A stretch of 59,768 nucleotides of DNA from Pyrinomonadaceae bacterium MAG19_C2-C3 (lineage in GTDB: Bacteria > Acidobacteriota > Blastocatellia > Pyrinomonadales > Pyrinomonadaceae). Below are positions 45,960 to 55,105 of the stretch, one piece after another; within the stretch, counting starts at the first letter, position 1, and every line of letters begins with the position of its first letter. The position numbers and the translations under genes are program-made. The notes under the pieces are model-generated. The model was not told where the DNA came from and searched no databases. It saw only the letters and a program-made list of their open reading frames with translations. Location: the NCBI GenBank assembly GCA_024330265.1, contig JANDLT010000030.1:1-59768 (forward strand). Reading direction: 5' to 3'.

Positions 45960-47027
45960 CGCTTGATAACCTTCGCGGTTCTGGCGCAAGGTTAAGCCGC
46001 GCGGTGCTTCTATGCGTAAGGTGTGGAAGCGTCCGTCGCGGCGTTTTTGTGTGTCGGGGTAGAACGATAGAACATACGCCGATGAAACTTCTTCCGCGAG
46101 TGCGCGAAACAGCGGCTCGAAATCTTTTTCGTTCGCATAGACGGCGCGCCCACCCGTCTTGTCAACCAAGCCGCTAACATCGAGCGGCGTCGGTAAAGGT
46201 TGTTGGGCAAGACGAAGTGGCGAGGCGAGGCGTGAATACGAAGGCAGCGTGACGCTGAAGATGCTGGTTTCGGCGGAGTTCGCGCGCTCAATCACGGTCG
46301 CGGGGGCAACCGTATCGCCGACCGGAAAACCGTCCGTGACGACGAGGACGACGCGCTTCACGCTCTGGCGTGCGCGCGTGCGCGGGGCGCGGCGGGCGAG
46401 CAAGCGCACGGCGTCATCAACTGCATCGTAAGTATGCGTTGATAAACCTTCGAGGTCGCGCGTCAAACGGTCGAAGGCGCGATTGATTTTCTTGATGTCA
46501 TTGGTGAAGTTTTGAAGAACGCGAACGCGCATCCCGAAACTCATCACCGCGAACACGGATGAGTCACGGTTGAGGCGTTCGGCAAACGTGATGACTGCGC
46601 CGCGCAGACGTTCGAGTTCCGCCGTCGTCATGCTGCCCGAAACGTCGAGCGCGAAGACGATGGCGACGGGACGCGCCGCACCGCTTCGCTGTTCGACATT
46701 GAAGAACGCGATAGGTTTTTCGATTCCGTCTTCGTAAAGCTTGAAATCATTTTGCCGCAAATCAGTGACGAGTTTTCCCTGCGCGTCCGTCACCGTTACA
46801 TCGAGATGCACGAGGTCGGTATCAATTTCGATGACATCGTTTTCATCACTCGAAATTATCGGTGGGGCGGGCGGCTTGGTTTGCGCCGTCGCGTTGTCTG
46901 CGGCGACGTATGATATAACGCTCAAACAAAGCAACACGCACGCTGCCCGTATAATGGATGAGGTGATGAATGAAACACCGTGTGAGAGATAGCGCGACAA
47001 ACTTGGAGTGCGATTAAATTTCGTCAT
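45930..47027 (-). CDS. VWFA-related secreted protein (acidobacterial type)
   Basis: 365 residues from ATG 47027. Signal peptide ends near NATAQ. The VWFA-related acidobacterial motif VTVTDAQGKLVTDLRQNDFK and EDGIEKPIAFF is followed by a VWA domain with the MIDAS-like site DVSGSM and VTDGFPVGD. The C-terminal VRSQ comes from a repeat. Thought to be secreted or outer-membrane attached; ligand unknown. Confidence 0.9.
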   Translation of the reverse strand: MTKFNRTPSLSRYLSHGVSFITSSIIRAACVLLCLSVISYVAADNATAQTKPPAPPIISSDENDVIEIDTDLVHLDVTVTDAQGKLVTDLRQNDFKLYEDGIEKPIAFFNVEQRSGAARPVAIVFALDVSGSMTTAELERLRGAVITFAERLNRDSSVFAVMSFGMRVRVLQNFTNDIKKINRAFDRLTRDLEGLSTHTYDAVDDAVRLLARRAPRTRARQSVKRVVLVVTDGFPVGDTVAPATVIERANSAETSIFSVTLPSYSRLASPLRLAQQPLPTPLDVSGLVDKTGGRAVYANEKDFEPLFRALAEEVSSAYVLSFYPDTQKRRDGRFHTLRIEAPRGLTLRQNREGYQAKQESGVRSQ

Positions 47028-47172
47028 AGATATATTTCCGGCGCGGTGGGTTTGATGACTTATACCACAACGGCTTTTGAGTTTAGAACCACATTCGGCG
47101 GCGACATTTGCCCGCTTAATTTGATACAAGGCAACACGCGGCATTTGCCCGCGCATCAGTTTAAGGATTGTT

Positions 47173-47270
47173 AGAGCGGTTTGCATTTGAATGTACGGTA
47201 TGTTTAGAGGCGGGCATAGCCCGCCTCTAAACAGCGATGAATTACCGTACATGCAATCGAAAACCGCTCT
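47173..47270. repeat. Nested palindrome with GTTTAGAGGCGGGC core
   Basis: Outer arms AGAGCGGTTT/AAACCGCTCT and TGTACGGTA/TACCGTACA surround a perfect inner palindrome at 47202-47232. It sits in the short promoter region between two divergent genes. Confidence 0.75.
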
Positions 47271-47293
47271 AGTTTTGAAAGGAAAGTGATTAC

Positions 47294-47959
47294 TTGAAGA
47301 TTTATAAAATCATGAACAAAGTCGCATACGTTTTGTGCGTCGCGGTGCTATGCGTCGGCGCGTCATCAATAATAGGTGTCGCGCAAAAGACAAATGGTGC
47401 GGGCGGCGTGAAAGGAAAAGTGCGCGCGACTTCAAACGGCAAAGTGGTCGCGGGGGCAACCGTCACCGCGCTGGACGGTGAACGCGAAGTGGCGACTGCG
47501 ACGACAAACGACAAAGGCGATTTCGTGTTGAACAATTTGCCAATCGGAACTTACACACTGACGTTTCGCAAACCGGGCTTGCGCGTCGGTTCGATTCCAA
47601 ACGTCGCGGTTAAAAGCGGGAAAATCGTTTCCCTACGCGACACTCTCGAACTCCCCGTTGATGAAGGCACGCTGGCTTTCGTGCGCGGAAGCGTCTTTAA
47701 CGAAGCGGGGCGCAGCGTTCCCGGCGTGCGCGTCGAAATTGCGCGCGTCGAAGGCGAGGGCAACGCGCGACGATTAAACGCGGGCGTTACGGGCTTGACC
47801 GGAGAGTTCGCGTTCCGCCTCGCGCCCGACCCGGCGACGTATCGCATAACGATTAAAGCCAACGGCGCGGAAACCGAAACCAAAGACGTGACAATCGAGA
47901 GCGCGGCGATTTACCGCATCGCCTTCACCCTGCGCCCGAAAGCGAGCGAAGGGAATTAA
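47294..47959 (+). CDS. Secreted carboxypeptidase-regulatory-like domain protein
   Basis: 221 residues from TTG 47294 (AAAGGAAAG upstream; ATG 47312 also possible). Signal peptide to about residue 30. Two beta-sandwich segments of the CarboxypepD_reg type: GKVRATSNGKVVAGATVTAL and FVRGSVFNEAGRSVPGVRVE. Divergent from the VWFA gene. Confidence 0.85.
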   Translation: MKIYKIMNKVAYVLCVAVLCVGASSIIGVAQKTNGAGGVKGKVRATSNGKVVAGATVTALDGEREVATATTNDKGDFVLNNLPIGTYTLTFRKPGLRVGSIPNVAVKSGKIVSLRDTLELPVDEGTLAFVRGSVFNEAGRSVPGVRVEIARVEGEGNARRLNAGVTGLTGEFAFRLAPDPATYRITIKANGAETETKDVTIESAAIYRIAFTLRPKASEGN

Positions 47960-47990
47960 CCCGCCCAACGCCCTCATCGCGTGCCTTAGT

Positions 47991-48251
47991 TTAGCCTCGT
48001 TCGATTACTTCGCGCGCTTCTTGTTCGCGTGCGTCCGCTTCGACGCTTACCTTATCGCTTTCATCCTCAAGCCTGAGTCGTGACGCTTCATACTCATCGC
48101 GTACAATCTTGAACCGCGTCCGTTGATTAAGAAACCACGCCACCACGCCGAGCGCAGCGACGACAAACGCGGCGTTGACATAGCTCATCACCCACAGCGC
48201 GGCAGCAATAAACAAACAGAGTACGGCGACGATGTTCCAAGTTGCTCTCAT
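47991..48251 (-). CDS. Small hypothetical membrane protein
   Basis: 86 residues from ATG 48251. Two membrane segments (about 6-24 and 27-41), then a charged tail (RLRLEDESDKVSVEA). It starts 3 bases after the DUF4126 gene ends, so likely co-transcribed. Confidence 0.65.
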   Translation of the reverse strand: MRATWNIVAVLCLFIAAALWVMSYVNAAFVVAALGVVAWFLNQRTRFKIVRDEYEASRLRLEDESDKVSVEADAREQEAREVIERG

Positions 48252-48253
48252 AG

Positions 48254-48874
48254 TTATTCGCGTGCGGCTTGCTTGAGCGATTGACCGCCGAAGAAGTTGC
48301 GCGTCGCGGAAGTTATGCGGCGCAAACGGCGCACGACTTTCGGCAGAATCCACGCGAGTATGATTAGGAAGATAGCGATGATGACGAGCAGGACGACTGG
48401 ATATTGTGTGACGAGTGCTGCCGCCCCGATGACGAACGCATCTTCAAAAAGTGAGAGTCCCCAATTTGAAAACGGTTCGGGCGAGGTGTTCGCCGCCGCG
48501 CGCACCGTCGCCTTTGTGCCGTGCGTCGAAAGGGCGAGTCCACCGCCGATGAGAAGGGCGATGATTTGAATTGACGGGTTTAAGTTTGTCGTCGCGGCGA
48601 GGGCGAGAACGGCTCCGGCGGGAACGCGGATGAAGGTGTGAACGCCGTCCCAGATGGTATCAACGTAAGGGATTTTGTCGGCGACAAATTCAATCGTGTA
48701 GAGAAAAGCGGCGACGCCAATGACGTAAGGATTGGCGAGAGTGTCGAGACCGCCGGGCAGTTCAGCCCAGCCGAAGCGTTGAAGCAGACCGAGTACGGCG
48801 ACGGTCGCATACAGGTTGATGCCCGAAAGCCACGACGCGCCGAGACCCAAGCCGAGAATTTCGATGATGTTCAT
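48254..48874 (-). CDS. DUF4126 family membrane protein
   Basis: 206 residues, about five membrane segments. The family pattern is visible: LGLGASWLSGINLYATVAVLG, IEFVADKIPYVDTIWDGVHTFIR, GTKATVRAAANTSPEPFSNW. Function unknown. Confidence 0.88.
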   Translation of the reverse strand: MNIIEILGLGLGASWLSGINLYATVAVLGLLQRFGWAELPGGLDTLANPYVIGVAAFLYTIEFVADKIPYVDTIWDGVHTFIRVPAGAVLALAATTNLNPSIQIIALLIGGGLALSTHGTKATVRAAANTSPEPFSNWGLSLFEDAFVIGAAALVTQYPVVLLVIIAIFLIILAWILPKVVRRLRRITSATRNFFGGQSLKQAARE

Positions 48875-48938
48875 AATGACGCTTTTGATTCGGTCGTGGG
48901 TGCTTGGCGCGGATAATTAGCGAGGGGCGCGTTCGAGT

Positions 48939-49253
48939 TCAATGATACGCCTGCCGAGCATAACGAATAAGGTTCACATCTCGTAGAGTGGCGGCGGCGA
49001 GAATGTCAAGTTTCTTGTTTGCGTGTTTGACTTCCGCCAAGACGTTCTCCCAAATCGGGCGCGTCTCTTGAAGCCGACGGTCAACCTTTTCTTCGAGTGT
49101 GGATAATCGTTCATCCAATCGAAAATAAACTTTGTGCAGTACGGCGATGTCCGCACGCATCGCCGCAATCTCGGAGTGCATCGCGGCAAACTCCGCCAAA
49201 ACTCTTTCTTCAAATGAAAGTCGGTTCAAATCTTGTGTTGTGTCTTCGTTCAT
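48939..49253 (-). CDS. Hypothetical coiled-coil protein
   Basis: 104 residues from ATG 49253 with AAGGAGAAAAGTT upstream. Contains heptad-like stretches (AAMRADIAVLHKVYF, LSTLEEKVDRRLQ). No membrane segment. Not recognised. Confidence 0.65.
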   Translation of the reverse strand: MNEDTTQDLNRLSFEERVLAEFAAMHSEIAAMRADIAVLHKVYFRLDERLSTLEEKVDRRLQETRPIWENVLAEVKHANKKLDILAAATLRDVNLIRYARQAYH

Positions 49254-49282
49254 AACTTTTCTCCTTCTAAATTTGTTTAGTT

Positions 49283-50656
49283 TCAAGCTTGGGTCACTTC
49301 TTCGTCATCGTCGCCGTTGTCTGCGCCAAGTTTGTCCGGTCGTTTGATGCCGAACTTATCGAGGCGATACTGAAGCGTGCGGAAGGTGACGCCGAGGAGT
49401 TTCGCCGCCTTTGTGATGTTGAAGTCGGTGCGCTCCATCGCCTGCATGATAAGCCCGCGTTCGACTTCTTCAAACGCGATGCCTTCGGCGGGAAGCCTGA
49501 AGTTACTTTCTCCGGCGGGTCGTGTTTCCTGACGAATCTCTAAAGGTAAATCTTCGACGGTTATCAAGTCGCTTTCGGCAAAGAGAATCGCACGCTCAAG
49601 TGCGGACTCAAGTTGTCGGACGTTGCCGGGATATGAATAGTTTTCCATCAAGCGGCGCGCTCCCGCGTCAAGCCCGCGAATGAGGCGCGAAGTGTTGCGC
49701 GTGTGTTTGCGGAGAAAATAGTTGATGAGAACGGGGATGTCGTCGCGGCGGTCGCGCAGTGAAGGTACGTCAATCGAAAGCACGTTGAGACGATAATAAA
49801 GGTCGTCGCGGAAACGTCCGTCCGATGCCATTTGACGAAGGTCGCGGTTGGTCGCGGCGACGACGCGAACATCAATCTTTATCGAACGTGTTCCACCGAC
49901 GCGGCGAATCTCGCGCTCTTGTAAAGCGCGCAAAAGTTTCGCTTGCATCGTGATGTCGAGTTCGCCGATTTCATCGAGAAAGAGCGTGCCTCTGTCGGCG
50001 ACTTCAAACAAGCCTTTCTTTTCGGCGTGCGCTCCGGTGAACGCCCCGCGCTCGTGTCCGAAAAGTTCGCTCTCCAAAAGGTTCTCGTTAATCGCGGCGC
50101 AGTTGACAGCTTGAAACATTTCGGCGGCGCGCGGAGATTGATTGTGAACGGCGCGGGCGATGAGTTCCTTGCCCGTCCCCGACTCACCGCGAATCAAGAC
50201 GGTCGAACTTGAACGCGCGACTTTGAGAATCATCTTCTTGACGGCTTCCATCTCCGGCGACGCGGAAACGATGTCGGAATCCAACGACTCAAGTTTTGAG
50301 AGTGCGCGGTGAATGACGTTGAGAAGTTGTTCGCGGTCGTAAGGCTTCTCTAAATAATCGAACGCACCGCGCCGCAAAGCTTCTTTCGCGGATTCGATTG
50401 AACCGTGCGCGGTCAAGAGGATGACGATGATTGATGAATCGAAAGAGATGAGTTGCGAGAGAAGTTCGATGCCGTCAATGCCGGTCATCTTGAGGTCGGT
50501 TAAAACGAGGTCGAAGTGATGTTCGCGGGCGATTTTAAGTGCCGCTTCGCCGCTCGATGCGGTCGTGACTTTGTAGCCTTCGCCCGCCAAAATCATTTCC
50601 AAAATTTCGCGTTGCGCTTTCTCATCATCAACGACGAGAATGTTTTTGCGTGCCAT
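49283..50656 (-). CDS. Sigma54-dependent response regulator (NtrC family)
   Basis: 457 residues. Receiver domain 1-~115 with phosphorylatable Asp54 (LVLTDLKM). AAA+ domain with Walker A GESGTGKE, the sigma54-contact GAFTGA and a Walker B region. C-terminal Fis-type HTH (TKAAKLLGVTFRTLQYRL). It activates sigma54 promoters upon phosphorylation. Partner is the histidine kinase 180 bases upstream on the same strand. Sigma54 targets were not found with confidence. Confidence 0.97.
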   Translation of the reverse strand: MARKNILVVDDEKAQREILEMILAGEGYKVTTASSGEAALKIAREHHFDLVLTDLKMTGIDGIELLSQLISFDSSIIVILLTAHGSIESAKEALRRGAFDYLEKPYDREQLLNVIHRALSKLESLDSDIVSASPEMEAVKKMILKVARSSSTVLIRGESGTGKELIARAVHNQSPRAAEMFQAVNCAAINENLLESELFGHERGAFTGAHAEKKGLFEVADRGTLFLDEIGELDITMQAKLLRALQEREIRRVGGTRSIKIDVRVVAATNRDLRQMASDGRFRDDLYYRLNVLSIDVPSLRDRRDDIPVLINYFLRKHTRNTSRLIRGLDAGARRLMENYSYPGNVRQLESALERAILFAESDLITVEDLPLEIRQETRPAGESNFRLPAEGIAFEEVERGLIMQAMERTDFNITKAAKLLGVTFRTLQYRLDKFGIKRPDKLGADNGDDDEEVTQA

Positions 50657-50665
50657 TTGTATCTC

Positions 50666-50873
50666 CAGTGGTCAGTGGTCGGTGGTCAGTGGTCAGTAAA
50701 AAGCATTGTAGTTTAAGTGCTTCGTTGGATGCAGTAAGAACGAGTCGAAACTGTCTTCAAGCGGACTTTGAAAGTTTGGGAATCTTTAACCGACCACCGT
50801 TGCCACCCAAGCGCGGGCGGTTTCTTATTTTGGTCTTCAACTGACCACTGACCACTGACCACCGACCACTGCC
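50666..50873. repeat. GGTCAGTGGTC-type repeats flanking the gap between kinase and regulator
   Basis: Quasi-tandem 7-mers AGTGGTCAGTGGTC at 50666-50697 and the inverse (ACTGACCACTGACC) at 50841-50873. The second array encodes the last residues of the histidine kinase (GGQWSVVS). Confidence 0.8.
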
Positions 50874-52363
50874 AGTGGCAGGCTGACCACAAACGTCGTT
50901 CCTTCGTTCGGTATGCTTTCAACGTTGATTGTGCCGCCGTGTTCGTCAATCGCTTTCTTGACGATTGCCAAGCCGAGACCTGTGCCGGTTTCTTTCGTCG
51001 AAAAGTATGGCTCGAAGATTTGCGAAATGTTTTCGGGGGCGATGCCTTCGCCGGTGTCCGTGACGCGGACGTGGGCGTGTGTCGCGTCGTGCGTGAGTGT
51101 GACGGTTAGCGTGCCGTGCTTTGCCGACTCCATAATCTGCACGGCATTGAGCATCAGGTTGGTAAAGATTGAGCGGAGCGCGTCCGCATCGGCGAGGACA
51201 GGCGGCACATCATCGGGCGCGTCAAGGTGCGTCGTGATATTGCTTTCGGCGGCTTGGGCTTCGACGAGATGAAGGGCGTCCGTGAGTGCTTGGCGCAAAT
51301 CGAGCGGTTCACGATTGAGGCGTGACGGGCGTGTGTAGTTTAAGAACTCCGAGATGCGTGCGTTGATGCGTGCGACTTCGGTTTTAAGATTTCCGGCAAG
51401 ACGATTGAATGTTTCGCGCTTCGTCGCGTCTTCCGGCGCAAGGCTCGTGCGAAGGTGGTCGAGCGTCAGGTTGATATAGTTGAGCGGGTTGCGGATTTCA
51501 TGCGCGATAGCGGAAGCGAGACGCCCGACGACTGCCGAGCGTTCGGCGTGTTGAACTTGCATCTGAAGTTCGCGCGTGTGTCCGACTTGTTCAATCATGC
51601 GATTGAAACTCGTGGCGAGTGCGCCCATTTCGTCGCGCCGCGATTCCGCCGGAACGCGAAAACTGAAATCTCCGGCAGCGACGCGACGCGCCCCTTCCGA
51701 TAAATCGGCAATCGGGCGCGTGAATCGCCACACGAGAAACGCGGCGGCAAACGTCGCAAGAAGCAAAACGACGAGGGCGGGAAGCAGAGCCGCCGCCGAT
51801 TGAAAAATCGTCGCTTCCGGTGTGTTCGCCGAACCGAGTACGACGATGATGTACCTCGCTCCTTTGTTGGTTTCGGTGCGAACGGGGAAGGCGCGCGGGA
51901 CACCGACTTGCGGCGGCGTGCGGTCGAAGTCTTCGCCAAGTAAGGCGGCGATTTCCTGCGTCGCGCGTCCGGCATCAACGAGCGGCGGCAACGCGACTTC
52001 CGATAAACGAAAATTTCGCTCGCTGCCGTCATTCAATGTTTCCGGTTGAAAGCGCGGGTCGAGACTGTCCGTGATTAAGCCGTCGCTGTTGACAATCAAG
52101 ATGTTGATTAAACGGTCGGCAAGTTCCGGCGGCATCTCCGGCTGTTGGCGCGCTCTTATGTCATTCAGGTATTGCGACGAAGATACGCCTTCGAGTGCGA
52201 GACTCATGCCGATGGCGAGTGCCTGTTCCTGTTCACCGATAGTCGTCGCCACGCGCTTGGCGAAGTAGTAGTTGATGAGATACTGCACGCCGAGCGTCGC
52301 CACCAGCAACGCCGCCAGAACGAGCAACAGGCGAACGCGAAAACTGTTTAGATGATGAAACAA
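50837..52363 (-). CDS. Membrane sensor histidine kinase (NtrB-like)
   Basis: About 508 residues if TTG 52363 is used (GAGGAAAG upstream); an ORF start at 52414 adds 17 residues. TM1, a periplasmic sensor, TM2 (~195-215), HAMP, DHp with H-box SAIAHEIRNPLNYI, N-box LMLNAVQIM, G1 DTGEGI, G2 GTGLGLAIVKK. The C-terminal VVGGQWSVVS is repeat-encoded. Probably phosphorylates the NtrC-like regulator next to it. Confidence 0.93.
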   Translation of the reverse strand: MFHHLNSFRVRLLLVLAALLVATLGVQYLINYYFAKRVATTIGEQEQALAIGMSLALEGVSSSQYLNDIRARQQPEMPPELADRLINILIVNSDGLITDSLDPRFQPETLNDGSERNFRLSEVALPPLVDAGRATQEIAALLGEDFDRTPPQVGVPRAFPVRTETNKGARYIIVVLGSANTPEATIFQSAAALLPALVVLLLATFAAAFLVWRFTRPIADLSEGARRVAAGDFSFRVPAESRRDEMGALATSFNRMIEQVGHTRELQMQVQHAERSAVVGRLASAIAHEIRNPLNYINLTLDHLRTSLAPEDATKRETFNRLAGNLKTEVARINARISEFLNYTRPSRLNREPLDLRQALTDALHLVEAQAAESNITTHLDAPDDVPPVLADADALRSIFTNLMLNAVQIMESAKHGTLTVTLTHDATHAHVRVTDTGEGIAPENISQIFEPYFSTKETGTGLGLAIVKKAIDEHGGTINVESIPNEGTTFVVSLPLAVVGGQWSVVS

Positions 52364-52414
52364 GTTCGGTTTAACTTTCCTCAAGTTGAATTGAAAAGTA
52401 GATACATGGCTCAA

Positions 52415-52908
52415 AGGCGGGAGACTCTTTGCGCTTCTTGGCGTCTGCTATCTTTGCGAACCTTTGCGTTACCTCTTCTTGTATCGCAAAGAACCGCGAA
52501 GAGAAGAAGACGCAAAGTGCCGCAAAGCAAAAAATACGCCCACCGCCCACGCTTCGCGCTGCTATCGAAAAGTACAAGTCTGCACAAGTTTAGAAGGGTG
52601 TTTCAAAAAATGTGCAAAAATGTGTTGCCGCCCTCTGAAGTCCGATGTTATATTTCGCATTGTCTTCCACGCAATCTCTCCGGGAGACATTCGGGCGCGT
52701 CCCTCACACTCAGGCGCGCTTCTCACCGCTTTCTAAAAGCACAATTTGGATTCCGAAATTTGTAAAACGAAACCTTGAGTTTGATGTCGTTTTCTATTCA
52801 TCGTCGCACCTCTAGTGTCACTTTAAGTGGCATGATAGAAAGTGTGTCTGAAAGGGCTTTTGCCCGCGTGTCTGTCATCGGCTTGATGTTTAGCGAAGGG
52901 GTTTATAC
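52415..52908. other. Intergenic region with CTTTGCG-type inverted repeat
   Basis: 494 bases. CTTTGCGCTTCTTGGCG near 52428 and CTTTGCG/CGCAAAG pairs to 52540 form inverse words. Nothing coding. A GAAGGGG leads into the next gene. Confidence 0.6.
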
Positions 52909-54672
52909 ATGATGTCAAAAATCTTTGCTTCCGCGCGATTATTCGCCGCGTGTTCTTTTATCCTTGCTTTGAGTTTCAATGCTTTCGTGCCGCAGGCGGA
53001 AGCGGGCGCGCAACGCAAAAAAGTTGTGAGCAAGAAAGCTGAAAGTAAAAAGTCCACCGCGAAAACGGCGCAAGCCGATAAGAAAAAAGATGAGCGCGGC
53101 AAAAATGCGCGGCGTGATGACAAGCGCACCGACAAGAAAAACAGGCAGGACAAGCGCGCAGAAACCGCGAAGCGTGGCAAAGCCGACCGCGACGCGAAAG
53201 GCAAAGACGCAAAGGGTAAAGACAAGGCGACGAATAAAAAGATGACGGCGCGCGAACGGCGCGCGGAAGCCAACCGTCGCGCCGCCGAACGTCGGGCGGA
53301 GATTGCGCGCCGCGAAGCCGAACGCCGCGAAGCGATACGTCGCGCCGAAATCGCACGCCTCGCACGTCTCGCCGCGATTCGCGCTATTGATCAAGGTTTG
53401 CGAAATGAAACGCAGGCTAACATCACACGCGACGACACGACGGGCGAAGATTTGGAAGTGCGCCGCGTCGCCGTCGGTGCGCTCGGCAATCACGCGGGTT
53501 CAATCGTCGTGATGAATCCGCAGACCGGGCGCGTCTATGCGGCAATCAATCAAGATTGGGCGTTGCGTCGGGGCTTCAAACCGTGTTCGACGATTAAACT
53601 CGTCACGGGTCTTGCCGGACTCACATACAACGTCATCCCGCCCGCCGAAACTGTCGAAGCGGGCGGCAATCGTTATCGTCTTGACCTGACCGATTCGCTC
53701 GCGTACTCGAACAACGTTTATTTTCAGAACGTCGGCGGGCGCGTCGGGTTCGAGTTGATGATGAAGACGGCACGCGAATTAGGTTTGGGCGAAGCGACCG
53801 GAATCAATCACGCGAACGAATCGCCGGGGCGTGTTCCGGTTTTCAAATCCGGTTATGCCGTCAACCATATGTCTTCGCACGGCGACGATTTCGCCGTCAC
53901 GCCGCTTCAACTCGCAAACATGACATCGGCACTCACGAACGGCGGCAAACTCCTCGTACCGCATCTGCCGCGCACGCCGCAAGAAGACACGAATTTCAAA
54001 ACCGAAGTGCGCCGTCAACTGACGTTCACGAAAGACGCGATGCAACGTCTCCAACCCGGCATGATTGGGGCGGTCAATTACGGAACTGCCAAACGCGCTT
54101 ACGATGTGACGCAAACCATCGCGGGCAAAACCGGCTCGTGCATTGATAACGGAACATGGGTCGGACTCTTTACTTCCGTCGCCCCGATTCACGAACCGCG
54201 CCTTGCCGTGACGGTGGTTCTCAAAGGTTCGGGCGAACGCGGAAAGACTGCCGCCGCCGTCGCCGGAAATGTTTTCCGCAATCTCAACACGCGCTTCGGC
54301 GTGGTCAATCCCGGTGCGAAGCCCGTGCAGCTTGCCACGACGCCGCGCCCGAAACTTCCGGCGGCAGCGGCGGCGGCGATTAGCGATGAAGATGCCGAAG
54401 AAGGCGATTCGGCGGCAAGCGTTGATGCGCTTGGGACTCCCGACAACAACGCTTCGGGCGTCAATCAATCGGGTGTGCGAACTGTGTTAAAACCCGTCGC
54501 GCGTCCGATGCCGAATACTCCAATATCGAATACTCCGAGTGCCGCGCCACAACCCGCAACCAACGTCGCGCCCGCCACCGTTCCCGGTGCGACGACGAAC
54601 GCGCCCGACGGCAAGTTCGGCAAAAGCGGAGAACGCCCGCGCCGCGTCACACCGCTTGCCCCGACAAATTAA
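52909..54672 (+). CDS. Penicillin-binding transpeptidase domain protein with basic Ala/Lys-rich N-terminus
   Basis: 587 residues. Signal peptide to ~30, then ~130 residues of Lys/Ala/Arg/Glu-rich helix (DKRTDKKNRQDKRAETAKR). Transpeptidase core with STxK (PCSTIKLVTG), SxN (YSNNVYF) and KTG (AGKTGSC) motifs. A Pro/Ala/Thr-rich tail follows. Acylation by beta-lactams would be expected. It could be a class D-like enzyme or a PBP; the order of motifs is that of the PBP/class D superfamily. Confidence 0.88.
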   Translation: MMSKIFASARLFAACSFILALSFNAFVPQAEAGAQRKKVVSKKAESKKSTAKTAQADKKKDERGKNARRDDKRTDKKNRQDKRAETAKRGKADRDAKGKDAKGKDKATNKKMTARERRAEANRRAAERRAEIARREAERREAIRRAEIARLARLAAIRAIDQGLRNETQANITRDDTTGEDLEVRRVAVGALGNHAGSIVVMNPQTGRVYAAINQDWALRRGFKPCSTIKLVTGLAGLTYNVIPPAETVEAGGNRYRLDLTDSLAYSNNVYFQNVGGRVGFELMMKTARELGLGEATGINHANESPGRVPVFKSGYAVNHMSSHGDDFAVTPLQLANMTSALTNGGKLLVPHLPRTPQEDTNFKTEVRRQLTFTKDAMQRLQPGMIGAVNYGTAKRAYDVTQTIAGKTGSCIDNGTWVGLFTSVAPIHEPRLAVTVVLKGSGERGKTAAAVAGNVFRNLNTRFGVVNPGAKPVQLATTPRPKLPAAAAAAISDEDAEEGDSAASVDALGTPDNNASGVNQSGVRTVLKPVARPMPNTPISNTPSAAPQPATNVAPATVPGATTNAPDGKFGKSGERPRRVTPLAPTN

Positions 54673-55105
54673 ATTCTATCGTTCTGACGGGTTCTGAAAT
54701 CTGCGTGGTGTGTGTCCGGCGTAAATGATTCACCGGAACAATATGCCGCGCAGATTTTGTGATTGGGCTTTGTGATGAGCGATGTACCAAATGATACGCG
54801 ACTTCATCATCGTAGGCGCATGACGTGCATCAAAGTTTGAAGCTGACGACACGGTAAAACACTTGAAGTTGTGTAAAATACGATTTTCAGATTTTCACCT
54901 GAAGTGCGGCACGATTAGTGCTTTGCTATGTTTTGAGAATGCGGCAACGCGGGAAAATGTGTCCGCATCTGAAACGCTAATAAGACTTCACTATGATTTC
55001 TGACCTATCTCCCGCGATTCGGTAAAAGTGAGTTTGATTGAACCGTAATGTCCGGTAAGAATCCGGTAAGATTTAGATAAAAGTTCCCTGAAGGAGACGC
55101 TTTCG
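54673..55105. other. Intergenic region with a hairpin after the PBP gene
   Basis: 433 bases. An outer 12-bp pair AAATCTGCGTGG/CCGCGCAGATTT (54698-54757) encloses CCGG..CCGG and may terminate the PBP transcript. CCGGTAAGA repeats twice (about 55048-55070) before AAGGAGA of the next gene. Confidence 0.5.

Noticed and set aside
52800..52850. Sigma54 promoter (TGGCAT) before the transpeptidase gene
   Set aside because: No matching TTGC -12 element at the required spacing was found.
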